Source: Dendrolimus kikuchii
Taxonomy: Eukaryota > Arthropoda > Insecta > Lepidoptera > Lasiocampidae
Length of the DNA stretch: 64,000 nt
Direction of reading: 5' to 3'
Assembly: GCA_019925095.2 (NCBI GenBank)
Contig: CM034392.1
Span: 10,435,887-10,499,886 of the forward strand
Shown here in pieces: positions 1 through 9,428 of the stretch; position 1 is the first letter of the stretch, and each line of letters opens with the position of its first letter. The translations under genes and the position numbers were made by a program. Under the pieces are notes generated by a model, which was not told where the DNA came from, searched no databases, and worked only from the letters and a program-made list of their open reading frames with translations.

Positions 1-55
1 AATCTAATTTATAAACATGGAAGAGGCTTTGTTTGGATTTTAACTTCTTAATAAA

Positions 56-77
56 TACTAATAATAATAATAATATA
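56..77. repeat. (AAT)n simple repeat
   Basis: A short run of AAT units lies directly before a GC-richer LINE-like segment. It may be the microsatellite tail of an element whose body lies left of the window, because non-LTR elements often end in such runs. No body is visible, so this stays an inference. Confidence 0.6.
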
Positions 78-720
78 ATACCCGCAGAGGAGCTTTGTGG
101 CGAAGCCTTAGGTGAGTAACGACACCTCGTACCTGACTCCGGGGGCCAAGGCAAGGACCCCGCCTCCGTGCTTGCCTTAGCCAGCCGGCACGGAGTGAAG
201 GTCGCTAGAGCTAAGACTCAAGCTCCAGGGGTGGAAGTGATAAATGGCATCACGTCAGAAGTAGCTTCGGTGAACCTGCAGCCCACCTCTCGACACCCCT
301 TAGCCACTCATACCCCTGTTGCCCCTGTCTTCTATGGCATTTTTGGGGCCCATGCAGGCAGTGGCGAGTGACCGTCTGCCCATTTTTCCATGTTCCCCGA
401 ACATTGCGACGGACAGACGCCATAGTCCCCATATTCCCAGACCCCTAGTACTAGCAGGTCACCCCAATAGCTCGGTACTATTTGACCTCATTTCCCACAA
501 TAGTCCTACACTGGCCGGGGCTTGTCTTTGGGTACATTAGTATATGGTGTAGACAGGGATAATCGCCGGTCAGTGTCACGCCACATTTACACTAAATTTG
601 TCAAAGGGCCTCTACGTGTTGGCCTTCCGATGGCCCCACGCCAAGCCCTCCAAATGTCCGGGCCATTTTTATGGCCCGTAGTCTACAAAAACATAGAGTA
701 GAAAAATAATATAATAGCAT
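78..720 (+). mobile_element. R1-like LINE 3' region (non-coding)
   Basis: The segment is clearly richer in GC than its surroundings, holds no long frame, and ends in an A-rich run with AATA units near 700-725. Its last ~140 bases (about 575-715) have a diverged second copy at 21249-21375. Shared blocks include 'gccacatt', 'tttgtcaa/tttggtcaa', 'ttggccttcc/tgcccttcc', 'ctatttttatgg' and the terminal 'agtctacaaaaacata'. A repeated 3' end with an AATA-type tail fits the 3' UTR of a non-LTR retrotransposon. The R1 assignment rests on general resemblance to lepidopteran R1-clade 3' ends and is tentative. No reverse-transcriptase coding is left here. Confidence 0.55.
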
Positions 721-1210
721 AATAAAAACGAATTTTTATTCCGAAACGTGAGACAGCTTCTTCGGGATAAGGACCTGAAATTTACGTGAGGAAAGCCGCG
801 TGGCAGGCTTTAGCAGTTTAATTATTTTTAATCCTATACATGTGTATATGAAAGTAATGAAAGTCGTAATAACACAGAGTAGAGCACAATACAGGCGTAG
901 TCGAGTCTAGGAATAGTACATCAAGATTAGCTCGAGGCAGCACTCTGATTACGTCGCTATATATGAAAAGCGCAATGTCTGGCCTCCTCCAATTCCAAGA
1001 TGAAAATTTGTATCTCTTTTTTCTGAAAAACATACCTTATTTTCTTTGAAGAATCTCGGTAATCTCGCAAGTCAATAATATGCAAATTAGATCCCAACCA
1101 CATATCAAAGGTATTAAGTTTTGTTTTTGTCTCGATGCTCGGGAAGGTTTCGCAGATTAAGAAAAAAATATCTCCTTGTATATAGTCTTTTATATTTCCT
1201 GTTAAAATAG
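721..1210. other. Unassigned AT-rich sequence
   Basis: No convincing gene or repeat match within the window. The only longer frame (818-1033, minus) has no recognisable motif and no codon character. Confidence 0.5.
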
Positions 1211-1219
1211 AATATAATA

Positions 1220-1345
1220 TTTAGGGTTCCGTAGCCATTTTGAAAAAATTAGTACCTTCATAAAATAGTCATGTCCGTCTATACAATTATGCTACAGTCA
1301 TGTTTCTCAAAAATTACTGAGGTTACATGAACAGAGTTTGGCAGG
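1220..1345 (+). mobile_element. Repeat family K fragment ('gggttccgta' type)
   Basis: Contains 'agggttccgtagccat', a 'catgtccgtc' block and 'tttctcaaaaattactga', in the order seen in a very common lepidopteran interspersed repeat. That repeat reads roughly 'ggccaagtgcg...ccacgc...agggttccgta...tcaaaaactactga'. Related fragments occur near 2468, 4213, 21520 and 52120. No coding sequence remains and the class is uncertain. Confidence 0.4.
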
Positions 1346-1374
1346 AACGTACATATTATAGTTTAGGTCGTTAC

Positions 1375-1497
1375 AGTCGGTCCCAATATCTTATTATTCA
1401 TTCACTTGTTTTCGTATCGGTTGAATGCTGACATTACATATAAGGTTATGTCAAATTTCAATCGATAGTAAGGCAAATGAGCAGTCGGCAAGATATA

Positions 1498-1499
<2 letters not shown>
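1375..1499. mobile_element. Palindromic MITE, family C copy 1 (diverged)
   Basis: The left half 'cggttgaatgctgacatta' is mirrored by 'tgtcaaatttcaatcgata' on the right. The outer halves also fold ('tcacttg' with 'caaatga'). The same layout is found at 9429, 23971, 34901 and 63351. It is a non-autonomous fold-back element of ~130 bp with no coding capacity, and a TA microsatellite abuts its right edge. Confidence 0.7.

Positions 1500-1567
<68 letters not shown>
1498..1567. repeat. (TA)n microsatellite
   Basis: About 35 uninterrupted TA units directly after MITE copy C1. Confidence 0.98.
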
Positions 1568-1574
<7 letters not shown>

Positions 1575-2454
1575 AAGATATAAACTACGATTGGAAAATT
1601 CCTGATACTTATGACTTAATTAATGGTATTGTCAACAATGAAGTTCTTACAAGGAAGTCTGTGGCGGCAATAAGGTGTTTCCGCATTTGTTCTTTCTGAA
1701 GTACTTTATATTGTGCCCGCGGCACTTCCCCACTCGCGCCTCGTAACTTTCTTTGTAATACCTTCAAACAGATTTTCCATTCAAATTAATTAAGTAAATT
1801 TCACTTTATATAATAAAATAGTTCTTAAGAATTTCTATTTTCAATTACTTGCTATATATTTTTATTTTTAAAATTTATATATGGAACACTTTTATCCATG
1901 CAAAGTGTAAAGCAGTAATGAATCATCTAATATTCGGCTTATCGGTTCATTTCTATCTTTCAATTTGGAAGGATCAACCAAAGTGATTCATATAATCAAA
2001 AACTTGAATTATTCACAGTCATCGATTACAATCGTGTCCTTTCAGATCTGTACCTTTCAACCACATTTATTCAATTTGGTCGATACATGGAATATCAGCA
2101 TTAACGTGCACTTGCTGTTTTCCTAGGAATACGTCTAAGATTATTGTATTTCACTTTTATTGCTTTTTTATAAGTTAACATAGCATAATATTAAGGTAGG
2201 AGCCAAACCTAAAAAATATAACCAGAGTGAAAGTAGCCAATTGCTTGTTACAAAATGAATTGCAAACAATATTACATTTTGGAAGCAATCTACGTTAACC
2301 CAAAAGGGAATGATGTGGCAGCTCTTTATATTGCAATTTTTGTGTCCAAACAAAACGAATTTGCCGCGCAATCAAAGCGGCAATCCGATTGATGACATGG
2401 CAGAATAATTGTTTCGTGAAATTGAAAATATCTCGGCTTATATCCGTCGTAACA
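1568..2454. other. Unassigned AT-rich sequence
   Basis: Nothing recognised. The minus-strand frame at 2168-2371 has no domain or motif and is probably chance. Confidence 0.5.
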
Positions 2455-2467
2455 CCTTACATAAATC

Positions 2468-2530
2468 GGCCAAGTGTGTGTAGGATTACGCATTGAATGG
2501 TTCCCTAGAGGCGACGATCATTCATTGTTT
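2468..2530 (+). mobile_element. Repeat family K fragment
   Basis: The 'cggccaagtgtgtgtagg...tggttcc' string matches the start of the family K repeat (compare 'tggccaagtgcaagttagg' at 21520). It is truncated after ~60 bases. Confidence 0.4.
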
Positions 2531-2536
2531 ATATAA

Positions 2537-2733
2537 TACTAGCTTTTGCCCGCGACTTCGCTCGCGTTAATTTTTATTCCGCGGAAACCGTACACATTTC
2601 TGGTATAAGATCCCATGATCTATTCCAGACTATAATCTATCTGTGTGCCGAATTTCATCCAGATACATTCAGACGTTCTGGCGTGATTGAGTAACAAACA
2701 TCCATCCAAACTTTAGCATTTATAATATTACTA
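2537..2733 (+). mobile_element. RTE-like LINE 3' tail, family G copy 1
   Basis: Starts 'actagcttttgcccgcgact' followed by 'tcgctcgcg'. It then has 'ggaaaccgtaca', 'tgtgccgaatttcatccag', 'gttctggcgtgattgagtaa', and ends '...tttataatatta'. A second copy lies at 39583-39788 with the same block order. This layout (degenerate 'cccgcgacttcg' start, 'aaatttcatc' middle, 'tttataatatta' end) is typical of RTE-type 3' tails in insects. No coding remains. Confidence 0.65.
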
Positions 2734-2990
2734 GCTAACCCGGCAAACTTCTGAACGACGGGACGAACATCAAATGTTTGACAGGTAGGAATAGTTTGTA
2801 AGGGAAAGCAAAATTTTTGTTTTTAATATATTCCAAGCATTTTCTCCATATTTACCCACCTTTTAAACCTTCCCTGGACTTCTTCAAATAATTCAAAACA
2901 AAAATTAGCCAAATCAGTTCAGCCGTTCTCGAGTTTTAGCGAGACTAACGAACAGCAATTGATTTATACAATATATATATAATGTAATTG
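2734..2990 (+). mobile_element. RTE-like tail of a second type ('ctagctaacccggcaaac')
   Basis: Begins 'ctagctaacccggcaaac' immediately at the end of the family G element, then carries 'ccaaatcagttcagccgttc' and 'cgagttttagcgagactaa' before an AT tail. Its last ~35 bases are repeated at 3064-3098, just before a long TA tract. Non-coding, class RTE-like by resemblance. Confidence 0.6.
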
Positions 2991-3063
2991 ATAATGTAAT
3001 TAATCGACAATAGAAACTAGAAAACTACTACTACTACGAAACTAGAAAATATAGCTATCCTAA

Positions 3064-3214
<151 letters not shown>

Positions 3215-3287
3215 AGATAAAAAACCTACGAACCCAAAGAAACTAGTACAAAGAATTTAGTTGAAACTACGCCATATATAAAAAATG

Positions 3288-3565
3288 AAATTAAAAAATG
3301 AAGAGGGAGAAACTAAGGTATGCAGGTATGGTATGCAATGAAGAAAGATGTAATTCACGTGACAAAAGTATGTTAAACTGTAAGACTGATGGATAGAAGT
3401 GTAAAGGTTGACAAAAATAAGATGGATGGATTATGTAAGTGTGATATAATGATTTGTAGTTTGACAGCGAACGTATGCCAGAATAGAAGAGTTTTGAAGG
3501 AAAACACATACTGTGATTCCAAATAATTGAGATAAATTGTAAGAAAAGGGGGATGTCATATCTTA
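3288..3565 (+). mobile_element. Degenerate RTE/BovB-type LINE C-terminus (weak)
   Basis: Purine-rich strand with fragments in changing frames: 'aagatggatggattatgta' (like R-W-x-G-H/Y-V), and later 'gaaggaaaacacatactgtgattccaaata', read in pieces as R-K-T-H-T-V-I-P. The order resembles the last part of RTE-type LINE proteins, which often ends with K-T-x-C-A-D-P. Several stops and frameshifts are present. The opposite-strand frame at 3291-3575 looks like an antisense shadow. Confidence 0.35.
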
Positions 3566-3836
3566 AATACTGCAATTTTCGTTGATTTTAATTAGCATTT
3601 TTTTAATTATGATTTTTTTAGAATTTTCTACTTATTACGCTAAACCTTAAAGAGGATGGATGAAAATTGTATACATTTGCGAGTTCATACTTCGCCACCT
3701 ATTGATTCAAATAAAAAAGTAATTAAAGCATATTGTTAGGATTTTTAAAATCTGACCAAGCTAACCTGCCTTGATTACTCGTATGTGTATATCTGACAAA
3801 CAAAGTCAGACGGATGCACAGATATGACGACTGCCA
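3566..3836. other. Unassigned AT-rich sequence
   Basis: No supported gene. A 'tctgacaaacaaagtcagac' inverted motif near 3791-3811 is short and may be chance. Confidence 0.45.
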
Positions 3837-3837
3837 A

Positions 3838-3985
3838 AAATCTTTGTTCTTTATTGTACACAAAAAATTACATACATAATTATAGAATAGTGGTAATGTA
3901 CAAAGGCGAGTATAACCCTATAAGAGATTTCTTTCAGCAAACCTATGAGTCTAGCGAGAAGGGGAGAATAAAATATTTTACCAAA
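3838..3985 (-). mobile_element. LINE 3' end, family L copy 1
   Basis: The block 'tctttattgtacacaaaaa ... atagaatagtggtaatgtac ... aaaggcgag ... tatgagtctag(c)gagaag' recurs at 47308-47440. Read on the minus strand it ends '...gtgtacaataaaga', a polyadenylation-signal-like end that is common for LINE 3' termini. An 88-codon frame (3824-4090, plus) runs through it and is not supported as a gene. Confidence 0.5.
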
Positions 3986-4204
3986 ATCGCAGCGGAACTC
4001 CAACAACATACTATTGGCTTAAATTCTGTATCTGAAATAGGCTTTAGTAAAACGATCCTATATAAAAATATTCGCGTTGTGATTCATTAGATTGTTTTCG
4101 GTACCCCATTTCGTCTGAATAGAAATAAGCATATTTCAGGTAAATTATTGCTCGCCAACCTTCTTTGCTATAGTAGACACTCACGCCATATAAACATAAC
4201 TTAG

Positions 4205-4470
4205 TATAATAAAAACAAGTCAAGGGTATATTAGGCCACGCACAGTAGATGGTTCTCTATAGTAAAATACCCAATTTGTACTATTTTACTGTGAAAAACC
4301 AAAAAGTGTGTTACCAAAAATATTCCACAACTCATAAATTACTCAGCATAATAATTTTACATTGTTCACGCAGATTTACACTGAAATTGTATTTCTACGA
4401 ATTTGTATGTTTCCAAAATTTTCCAGTACATACTTCAAACTTTCGACACAGAGACACTTTTTGTATCTTT
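4205..4470 (+). mobile_element. Repeat family K fragment (diverged)
   Basis: 'caagtcaagggtatattagg' then 'ccacgcacagtagatggttc' aligns with the start of the family K repeat. The rest is AT-rich and degenerate and stops at the SINE-like copy A1. Low confidence in its right edge. Confidence 0.35.
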
Positions 4471-4472
4471 AG

Positions 4473-4807
4473 AAGCAACTTTTTTTTAAAATATATTGCA
4501 GGAGATCAGCAGACAGGCAAACGGCCCACTTGATGGAAAGCGGTTACCATCGCCTATGGACATTTGCAACAGCAAAGTTGCTACAAATGCGCTGCTGCTC
4601 TCTTAAGGGAAACTGGAACCTGGTCACTAATGCCGGAACACAACTCAAGGTTGTTATGGCGACATACTTTAGACCAGGGGTGGTAGCCATCCAGCCGGGC
4701 AAACGCCCTACCACCTGGCTGTGGGTTGTTAAGTCGCCTCTTACGACAGGCCGCCCGGCCGCAGGAAATTGTATTCTTTCTCCGTTCCTGCACGGATGTA
4801 AGCAACT
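4473..4807 (-). mobile_element. SINE-like family A, copy A1, full length with TSD
   Basis: On the minus strand it starts 'catccgtgcaggaacggaga' and ends 'gcaata...ttt' in an A-rich tail (T-run at 4481-4487 on plus). The direct repeat 'aagcaact' flanks it at 4473-4480 and 4800-4807, an 8-bp TSD. The same ~310-bp unit occurs at 7942, 18834, 32570, 50027 and 56088. Its 3' ~50 bases resemble the end of the jockey/CR1 LINE at 17.94 kb. A ~68-codon frame (4581-4805, minus) stays open in several copies. No tRNA-like A and B boxes are obvious. Confidence 0.85.
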
Positions 4808-4839
4808 CGTTTTATCTCACCATATATTTTATAATTATA

Positions 4840-5047
4840 TTAGCTGTCCGGCAGACTTCCTTCTGCCCGGAAACGCTTCAATCCATATGCCGACAGCAGC
4901 GCCACCGGGTCCAATTGTGAACCAACTCAGAAACTTTCTTTGGCTCATGCACAATAACTTTGCTAAAGATCATCACATGATCAAATGTATATAGTTTACG
5001 ATTCTATAAAGGACATACAGACAAACAGTCATTTTTATATATAAAGA
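4840..5047 (+). mobile_element. RTE-like tail element
   Basis: Starts 'attagctgtccggcagactt', has 'tatgccgacagcagcgccac', and ends 'acatacagacaaacagtcat' plus a TATA-rich tail. This is the usual head and tail of short RTE-like inserts. It is non-coding. Confidence 0.5.
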
Positions 5048-5254
5048 TTATAAGAGTTTAGCAAAAGATAAATTAAGAAATACTGATATGATTTTTAAGA
5101 ACTGTCTAAGAGTAAGATTTTTATTTGTCCTGTAATTGCATGTAAATAAATACCTCAATGCAAATAATTACTTTCCAAACTTTTTTTTAGGTTAGCAATA
5201 TAATATTTGGAATACCTGAAAGGCGCTTAAAATTAAATCTAACACATTTCCCAA
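5048..5254. other. Unassigned AT-rich sequence
   Basis: Nothing recognised. Confidence 0.5.
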
Positions 5255-5257
5255 ACT

Positions 5258-5620
5258 ACAATTTAACTATAGTGTCAAGTCTCTAAACAAAATATTCAAA
5301 CAGGTATTACAAAACTGTAAGGGTTCTTTGAGGTTATTATCAGTATGCCGACAACGGTTTCTGAAGTACTTTGGTCGCACAGCCCGTACGAGCCCGGATA
5401 ATATGGAGTGACTTGTGGTCACGGGAAAAGTTGAAGGCAAGAAACTTCGTGGTAGAATCTTCAAATAGGTCGATTGATCAGGTTGCTGACTAACTGGACA
5501 TATCGATAAGTTCGGCCCTCCACCGCGCTCAAATGATCTCGGTGGAGGAGAGCACATAGTCACTGCCCTTAAAGTCACGATCTTAAGGAGTGATGGAACG
5601 ACTTAGAAGAAGAAGGGTTT
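5258..5620 (+). mobile_element. Degenerate LINE reverse-transcriptase C-terminus, family N copy 1
   Basis: In plus-strand frames it reads R-Q-R-F-L-K-Y-F-G-R-T-A-R, then V-V-T-G-K-V-E-G-K-K-L-R-G-R, then W/D..Q..L-T, and ends with a lysine-rich tail near 'agaagaagaag'. That is the layout of RTE-type LINE C-termini: an R-x-x-x-(W/Y)-F-G-H-like motif, then G-K-R-x-R-G-R, then a short basic end. Stops and at least one frameshift make it a pseudogene. The antisense frame 5267-5578 is a shadow. A second fragment lies at 8815-8950. Confidence 0.7.
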
Positions 5621-6280
5621 CTTTTGCAGCTATTCAGCTATAGAATCCTAACAACGAATACATACACAACATTATAAATACAAAAACATCGAGTCGAATC
5701 TAAACTCAATCGATAAACATACGCGGCAACAATAAAACTAAAGTAAAACAGCGGAATATCATCGCACCTGTGACAAGTACAATAAAACTTTACCAATAAG
5801 CCATATTTCACAGTCGAGTTCAATCTCAAACGCCAATATATTATGAGGCGATTTCCTGCGTAGGTACGGAGTCAAAGAATTTTAGATAAGTGGATGGTGG
5901 TTCGGCATATTCATCGTATTGAACGCGACACTGTCAGTTCGGATTACATAAATGGTGGATACCAACTTTCAAGGTGTCTGGGCACATCTAAGTGGGGGCA
6001 GAACTTGGTGCGCTCGAATAAAAGCACTTTCCGAAAAAGTTCCATTGATAAAGTTTTTTTTTTTTTTATGACAACGGCAGTAGTATAAGAAGGTAATCTG
6101 TACTCGAGATAACTGTTCTTGATGGCAGGCACATGAGTTTGTAAAAATATTTCTAACTAGTATATAATTTATTAGTATATATTTTAAAATAATATAAGTA
6201 ATAGGTATAATAAATATAACTATTTTAGAATATATTAAAAAAATCTGAATACCCTAGCTACATCGCCAGATTAGCTAAGA
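5621..6280. other. Unassigned sequence
   Basis: No supported gene. A short GC-richer stretch at 5890-6040 has overlapping short frames on both strands and no motif. A poly-T run sits at 6053-6067. Confidence 0.5.
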
Positions 6281-6284
6281 ATAT

Positions 6285-6420
6285 TCTATGTCAGGTTGTC
6301 TGGAAGATATCGCTCTAAGCGATAAGGCCGCCTATTACATATTTTGCCTCAAAATTTTGTAACTAAACTTTGGTGCCTGTTATTTTGGTGAGCAGTAAAG
6401 TGTTGTCTATCTATCTAATT
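6285..6420 (+). mobile_element. LINE 3' end, family F copy 1, (CTAT)n tail
   Basis: Core 'gtctggaagatatcgctcta' then 'agcgataaggccgcc', then 'agtaaagtgttgtctatc' running into CTAT units. Related ends are at 12745 (minus), 42890, 48290 and 49775 (minus). This 'tggaagagatcgct..agcgataaggccgcc' end is very common in lepidopteran genomes as the 3' terminus of a non-LTR element. Confidence 0.75.
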
Positions 6421-6597
6421 TTTATAGTTTTCACTTTTGTAGTACAACTTTGACAAATGTATCAACTAACGTCATTAATTGTGTTATTACTCGTATTATC
6501 ATATATATTTATTAACTAATTTTGTTTACATTTTTGTAAAATATATAAAACTACTTTACTATAAATTTCTTTTATTAAATAATATATTTAAAAAACA
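6421..6597. other. Unassigned AT-rich sequence
   Basis: Nothing recognised. Confidence 0.5.
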
Positions 6598-6598
6598 A

Positions 6599-6705
6599 CT
6601 GATCGCCGCCGGCAGAAGGGCTACCAGTAGTTAAGGGACAGGAACCTCCTCACATTGCGGGCCGTGTCCAGTAGAGCTGCCTTCTGTACCTACCCGTTAT
6701 TATTA
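6599..6705 (+). mobile_element. LINE 3' end, family I copy 1
   Basis: 'actgatcgccgccggcagaa' followed by 'gggacaggaacctcctcaca', 'ttgcgggccgtgtccag' and 'tgccttctgtacctacc', ending in an ATT-like tail. A truncated relative is at 60014-60063. It resembles lepidopteran LINE 3' ends and is non-coding. Confidence 0.55.
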
Positions 6706-6920
6706 CACTATTCATTTTTTTATCCATTGATACTTACTTTCTACATTTATTCATAGACTCACGCTCAAAGCAATTCTTGTTGTTTTTCATAGATGGCGTT
6801 TAAGTCCATAAGAATTGTAATTTAATACTTACAGTATTTTGCAAAACCATATCAGACTTGTTTTAAATAATGTTTTTAACTTACTACAAATTATCTATTA
6901 ATAATATTTATTAATATTAT
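6706..6920. other. Unassigned AT-rich sequence
   Basis: Nothing recognised. Confidence 0.5.
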
Positions 6921-6924
6921 AATA

Positions 6925-7452
6925 TAACATTCTAAACATGCCGCCGGGTTTGTACATTGAAGCTATTAAAAAAAAACCCATTGGAATAGACTATATAAAC
7001 GACGGAGAATATAAAGCAATTTTTTATTTATTTATGATCTGTTTGTTTGGGATTCACGTAAAAACTACGAGGCCGATTTTTATGCGGTTTTCTCTGATCG
7101 ACAAGTAATTTGTATACTAAAACAATGCGCTACTTTTATTTTGGATATCTCGCGGGAATTTTTCTGGGAATTATTTAAATTGCCCAGATTGAAAAAATCG
7201 AATTCCAATGTGATTTTTTCACTGATTGATAGCAAATTTAATGTAATAAATGTGCGATTATTTTATTCCGGAAAGTCCGCGGGCATTTTTCCAGGAGCGG
7301 TTTGTAGTTGTTCGGACGCATAAAAGTAAGTTTATTCCGGCACAGTTTTCACTAAAATTGTAGTTCTTCTTTTCACTCTTTCATTCTTTTTTAAATGCTG
7401 CGATACGTTGTCTCGGAACTCCCGCGGGAAGTCTTGGGTATATCCTAGTAAT
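6925..7452 (-). mobile_element. RTE-like tail element, family E copy 1 (near full length)
   Basis: On minus it starts 'tactaggatatacccaagac' and ends with 'aatagcttcaatgtacaaac' and 'aacattctaaacatg..' type sequence at 6925-6970. Six copies of this family lie in the window (7.0, 14.8, 22.9, 26.2, 42.1 and 47.6 kb). Between the ends it has repeated 'cgatttcgatgcggttt' and 'gggattcacgtaaaaactac' blocks. It is non-coding and likely moved by an RTE-type enzyme. Confidence 0.75.
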
Positions 7453-7504
7453 ATATATGTGCATAAAAATGCTCAATTTTAGATAAATTGCATTCACTTA
7501 ATGT

Positions 7505-7830
7505 TACATACATACATATTATCACGCCTGTTTCCCATAGAGGTAGACAGAGATGATGGATTTCCACTTGCCGCGATATTGACATCCATCTTTTGCTTCA
7601 TCTACATCCATTCAATCTTTTTACAGATACACGCTTATTATAGGTGCTGTATGCCTGGCTATTCTTTAAGACATCTGAGATTTGATAGTAGTACGTTGCG
7701 GTATAACAGCACCAATTCTATCTCTTACACTGTTGCCATACACTTGTTTTGCAAGTATGTTTTCATCCATTCTCTTTACATATCCAAACCACCTTCACAT
7801 TCCTTTCTCAACTATATTTTATATATATAC
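7505..7830 (-). mobile_element. LINE reverse-transcriptase C-terminus, family M copy 1
   Basis: On minus, one frame reads W-F-G-Y-V-K-R-M-D-E-N-I-L-A-K-Q-V-Y-G-N, which fits the R/W-x-G-H-V-x-R-M-x-D-E-R-x-x-K-x-I-Y motif of RTE-type C-termini (compare family B). It ends at 'ggcgtgataatatgtatg' with a (TATG)n tail. Its last ~90 bases recur at 47205-47303. Later frames are broken, and the opposite-strand frame 7501-7833 is a shadow. Confidence 0.7.
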
Positions 7831-7831
7831 T

Positions 7832-7915
7832 AGGGTTTAAAACCCTGTACAATGGTACTCTGGGTTTTTATATATCGCGAGCGAAACCGCGGGCAAATGC
7901 TGGCATATATATAAA
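7832..7915 (-). mobile_element. RTE-like tail fragment
   Basis: On minus it reads 'atttgcccgcggtttcgctc' then 'gcgatat', the usual first bases of RTE-like tail elements. It stops at a 'cctagta' junction and is probably truncated by its neighbours. Confidence 0.45.
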
Positions 7916-7941
7916 TCTTCCTTGAAAATTCCTTCCTTTTT

Positions 7942-8246
7942 ATCCGTGCAGGAACGGAGAAAGAATACAATTTCCTGCGGCCGGGCGGCCTGTCGTAAGA
8001 GGCGACAAAACAACCCACAGCCAGGTGGTAGGGCATTTGCCCGACTGGATGGCTACCACCCCTGTTCTAGAGTATGCCGCCATAACAACTTTGAGTTGTG
8101 TTCCGGCATTAGTGACCAGGTTCCAGACTCACTTAAGAGAGTAGCAGCGCATTTGTAGCACCTTTGGTGTTGCAAATGTCCATAGGCGATGGTAACCGCT
8201 TTCCATCCAGTGGGCCATCTGCTTGTCTACTGAACTCCTGCAATAA

Positions 8247-8280
<34 letters not shown>
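7942..8280 (+). mobile_element. SINE-like family A, copy A2, full length, long poly(A)
   Basis: Starts 'atccgtgcaggaacggagaa' at 7942 and ends 'ctgaactcctgcaataaat' followed by a ~32-base A tail at 8249-8280. The long unbroken A tail suggests a recent insertion and fixes the element's orientation. Only a weak 4-bp repeat 'tatc' (7941-7944, 8281-8284) flanks it. A frame of ~70 codons (7946-8158) stays open as in copies A1, A4 and A9. Confidence 0.88.
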
Positions 8281-8283
<3 letters not shown>

Positions 8284-8400
8284 CTAACAGATGGTGAAAA
8301 CCACTAAAAAATCCGTTGCGTGTTTTAGAAGGAGTTAGCGGATATAATACATACAGATAGACAAACGCGGAAAGCAAAATTTTGTTTTATACTATTAAAG
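8281..8400 (+). mobile_element. RTE-like tail end
   Basis: 'aatccgttgcgtgttttaga' then 'acatacagatagacaaacgc' and 'ggaaagcaaaattttgtttt' match the usual end of RTE-like tail elements. The body was probably split or removed by the A2 insertion. Confidence 0.45.
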
Positions 8401-8812
8401 GATGTTTATACTCACTACAGCGCCATTTATTCTCAACGAAATTCTTTAAAAGAAAACAAGGTACTAACCTAACTATTGCTACATACAATTCGCAGCACTA
8501 GCGTTAGATTACTATGCGCGAACACGAGCGCGGCGCACCTCAAAACTGGGATCAGAACCTCCAGAGAACATCTTCTACTTTCCAACACTTATGTACAACG
8601 TGTCATATACTCACATTAGGAGGTTAATTAAAAGACGTTCCTGGTACGAGTTCAGTGTACGAACGGCTGCTTTGAAATGTTTGTGTTACGAGTATTAAAT
8701 TTGTACTTATATTTCCAGTGCTAGTTTAATTTTAAGACTGTTTAACCAATGTAAAAAAATCTAAAATTGATTTCGAATATTACGTTACTTTTTCCATCCA
8801 TTTGTTTTTGCT
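8401..8812. other. Unassigned sequence
   Basis: No supported gene. A short CpG-containing stretch near 8515-8570 has no match elsewhere in the window. Confidence 0.5.
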
Positions 8813-8814
8813 CG

Positions 8815-8950
8815 TGTAAAGTTGTGGTGACCGGGAATGTTGAAGGAAAGAGAACTCGCAATTGATCTGCAAACAGCTGGTTTGACGAAGTTGCTAAACA
8901 CTTGGACATGCCAATAAATTCGGCCGTCTTGAGGTGCAGTACAGTAATCA
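8815..8950 (+). mobile_element. LINE C-terminus fragment, family N copy 2
   Basis: Reads V-V-T-G-N-V-E-G-K-R-T-R-N, stop, then W-F-D-E-V-A-K-H. This parallels 5400-5500 in family N copy 1 (V-V-T-G-K-V-E-G-K-K-L-R-G-R). It is 5' and 3' truncated with an internal stop. Confidence 0.6.
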
Positions 8951-9034
8951 AAAGCGTTTAATATTACATATTAAATTACTTTCTTATTCGTTAATTTCCT
9001 AAATGAAATCGGAACGAACACATATACCAGGTAC

Positions 9035-9240
9035 ATATGTGATCCTACTACTGAACGTAGGCCTCCCCAAGTTTGCGCCATATATTTATTCCTGTCCTCT
9101 TCTTTACTCATCCAGCCCGGAGGACCGAGCATTTTGCGCATCTCACCGGTCCGCCGAGCTGGAGGATAATCCTCATCATGATTGCTCAGACTGTCTTCCA
9201 TCTAGGACTCGCTTGCTCCGTCGGCCATATATGTAGATTT
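9035..9240 (-). mobile_element. LINE C-terminus fragment, family O copy 1
   Basis: On minus it encodes ...R-R-T-G-E-M-R-K-M-L-G-P-P-G-W..., then D-R-N-K-Y-M-A-Q-T-W-G-G-L-R-S-V-V. The last block corresponds to the D-R-x-x-W-R-x-L-G-x-A-Y-V-Q-Q-W end of RTE-type LINE proteins (compare 33820-33945). The reading is disrupted. The overlapping plus-strand frames at 9003-9309 are shadows. Confidence 0.55.
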
Positions 9241-9428
9241 TGTAATATGTGTAAATTTTCTTTTGTGCACATCTTGGAAAATGTGGCTCTTGTGTATATA
9301 ACTTTTTAATTGCATAAGCAATGCAATCAATTAAACAGCGTAACAATAACAATACAGTTTTTAATACTGAATGACTAGAAATAATTCCAATAATTTCCCT
9401 GTTTTGTAGACAACAGCTGAAAGTCTTG
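9241..9428. other. Unassigned AT-rich sequence
   Basis: Nothing recognised. Confidence 0.5.

Noticed and set aside
3824..4090. 88-codon plus frame that looks moderately protein-like
   Set aside because: It crosses repeat family L, whose other copy at 47308 does not keep the frame.
4530..4994. A 154-codon plus-strand frame, the longest in the window
   Set aside because: It is antisense to SINE-like copy A1 and runs on into an RTE-like tail. No domain, and the frame is not kept in other copies.
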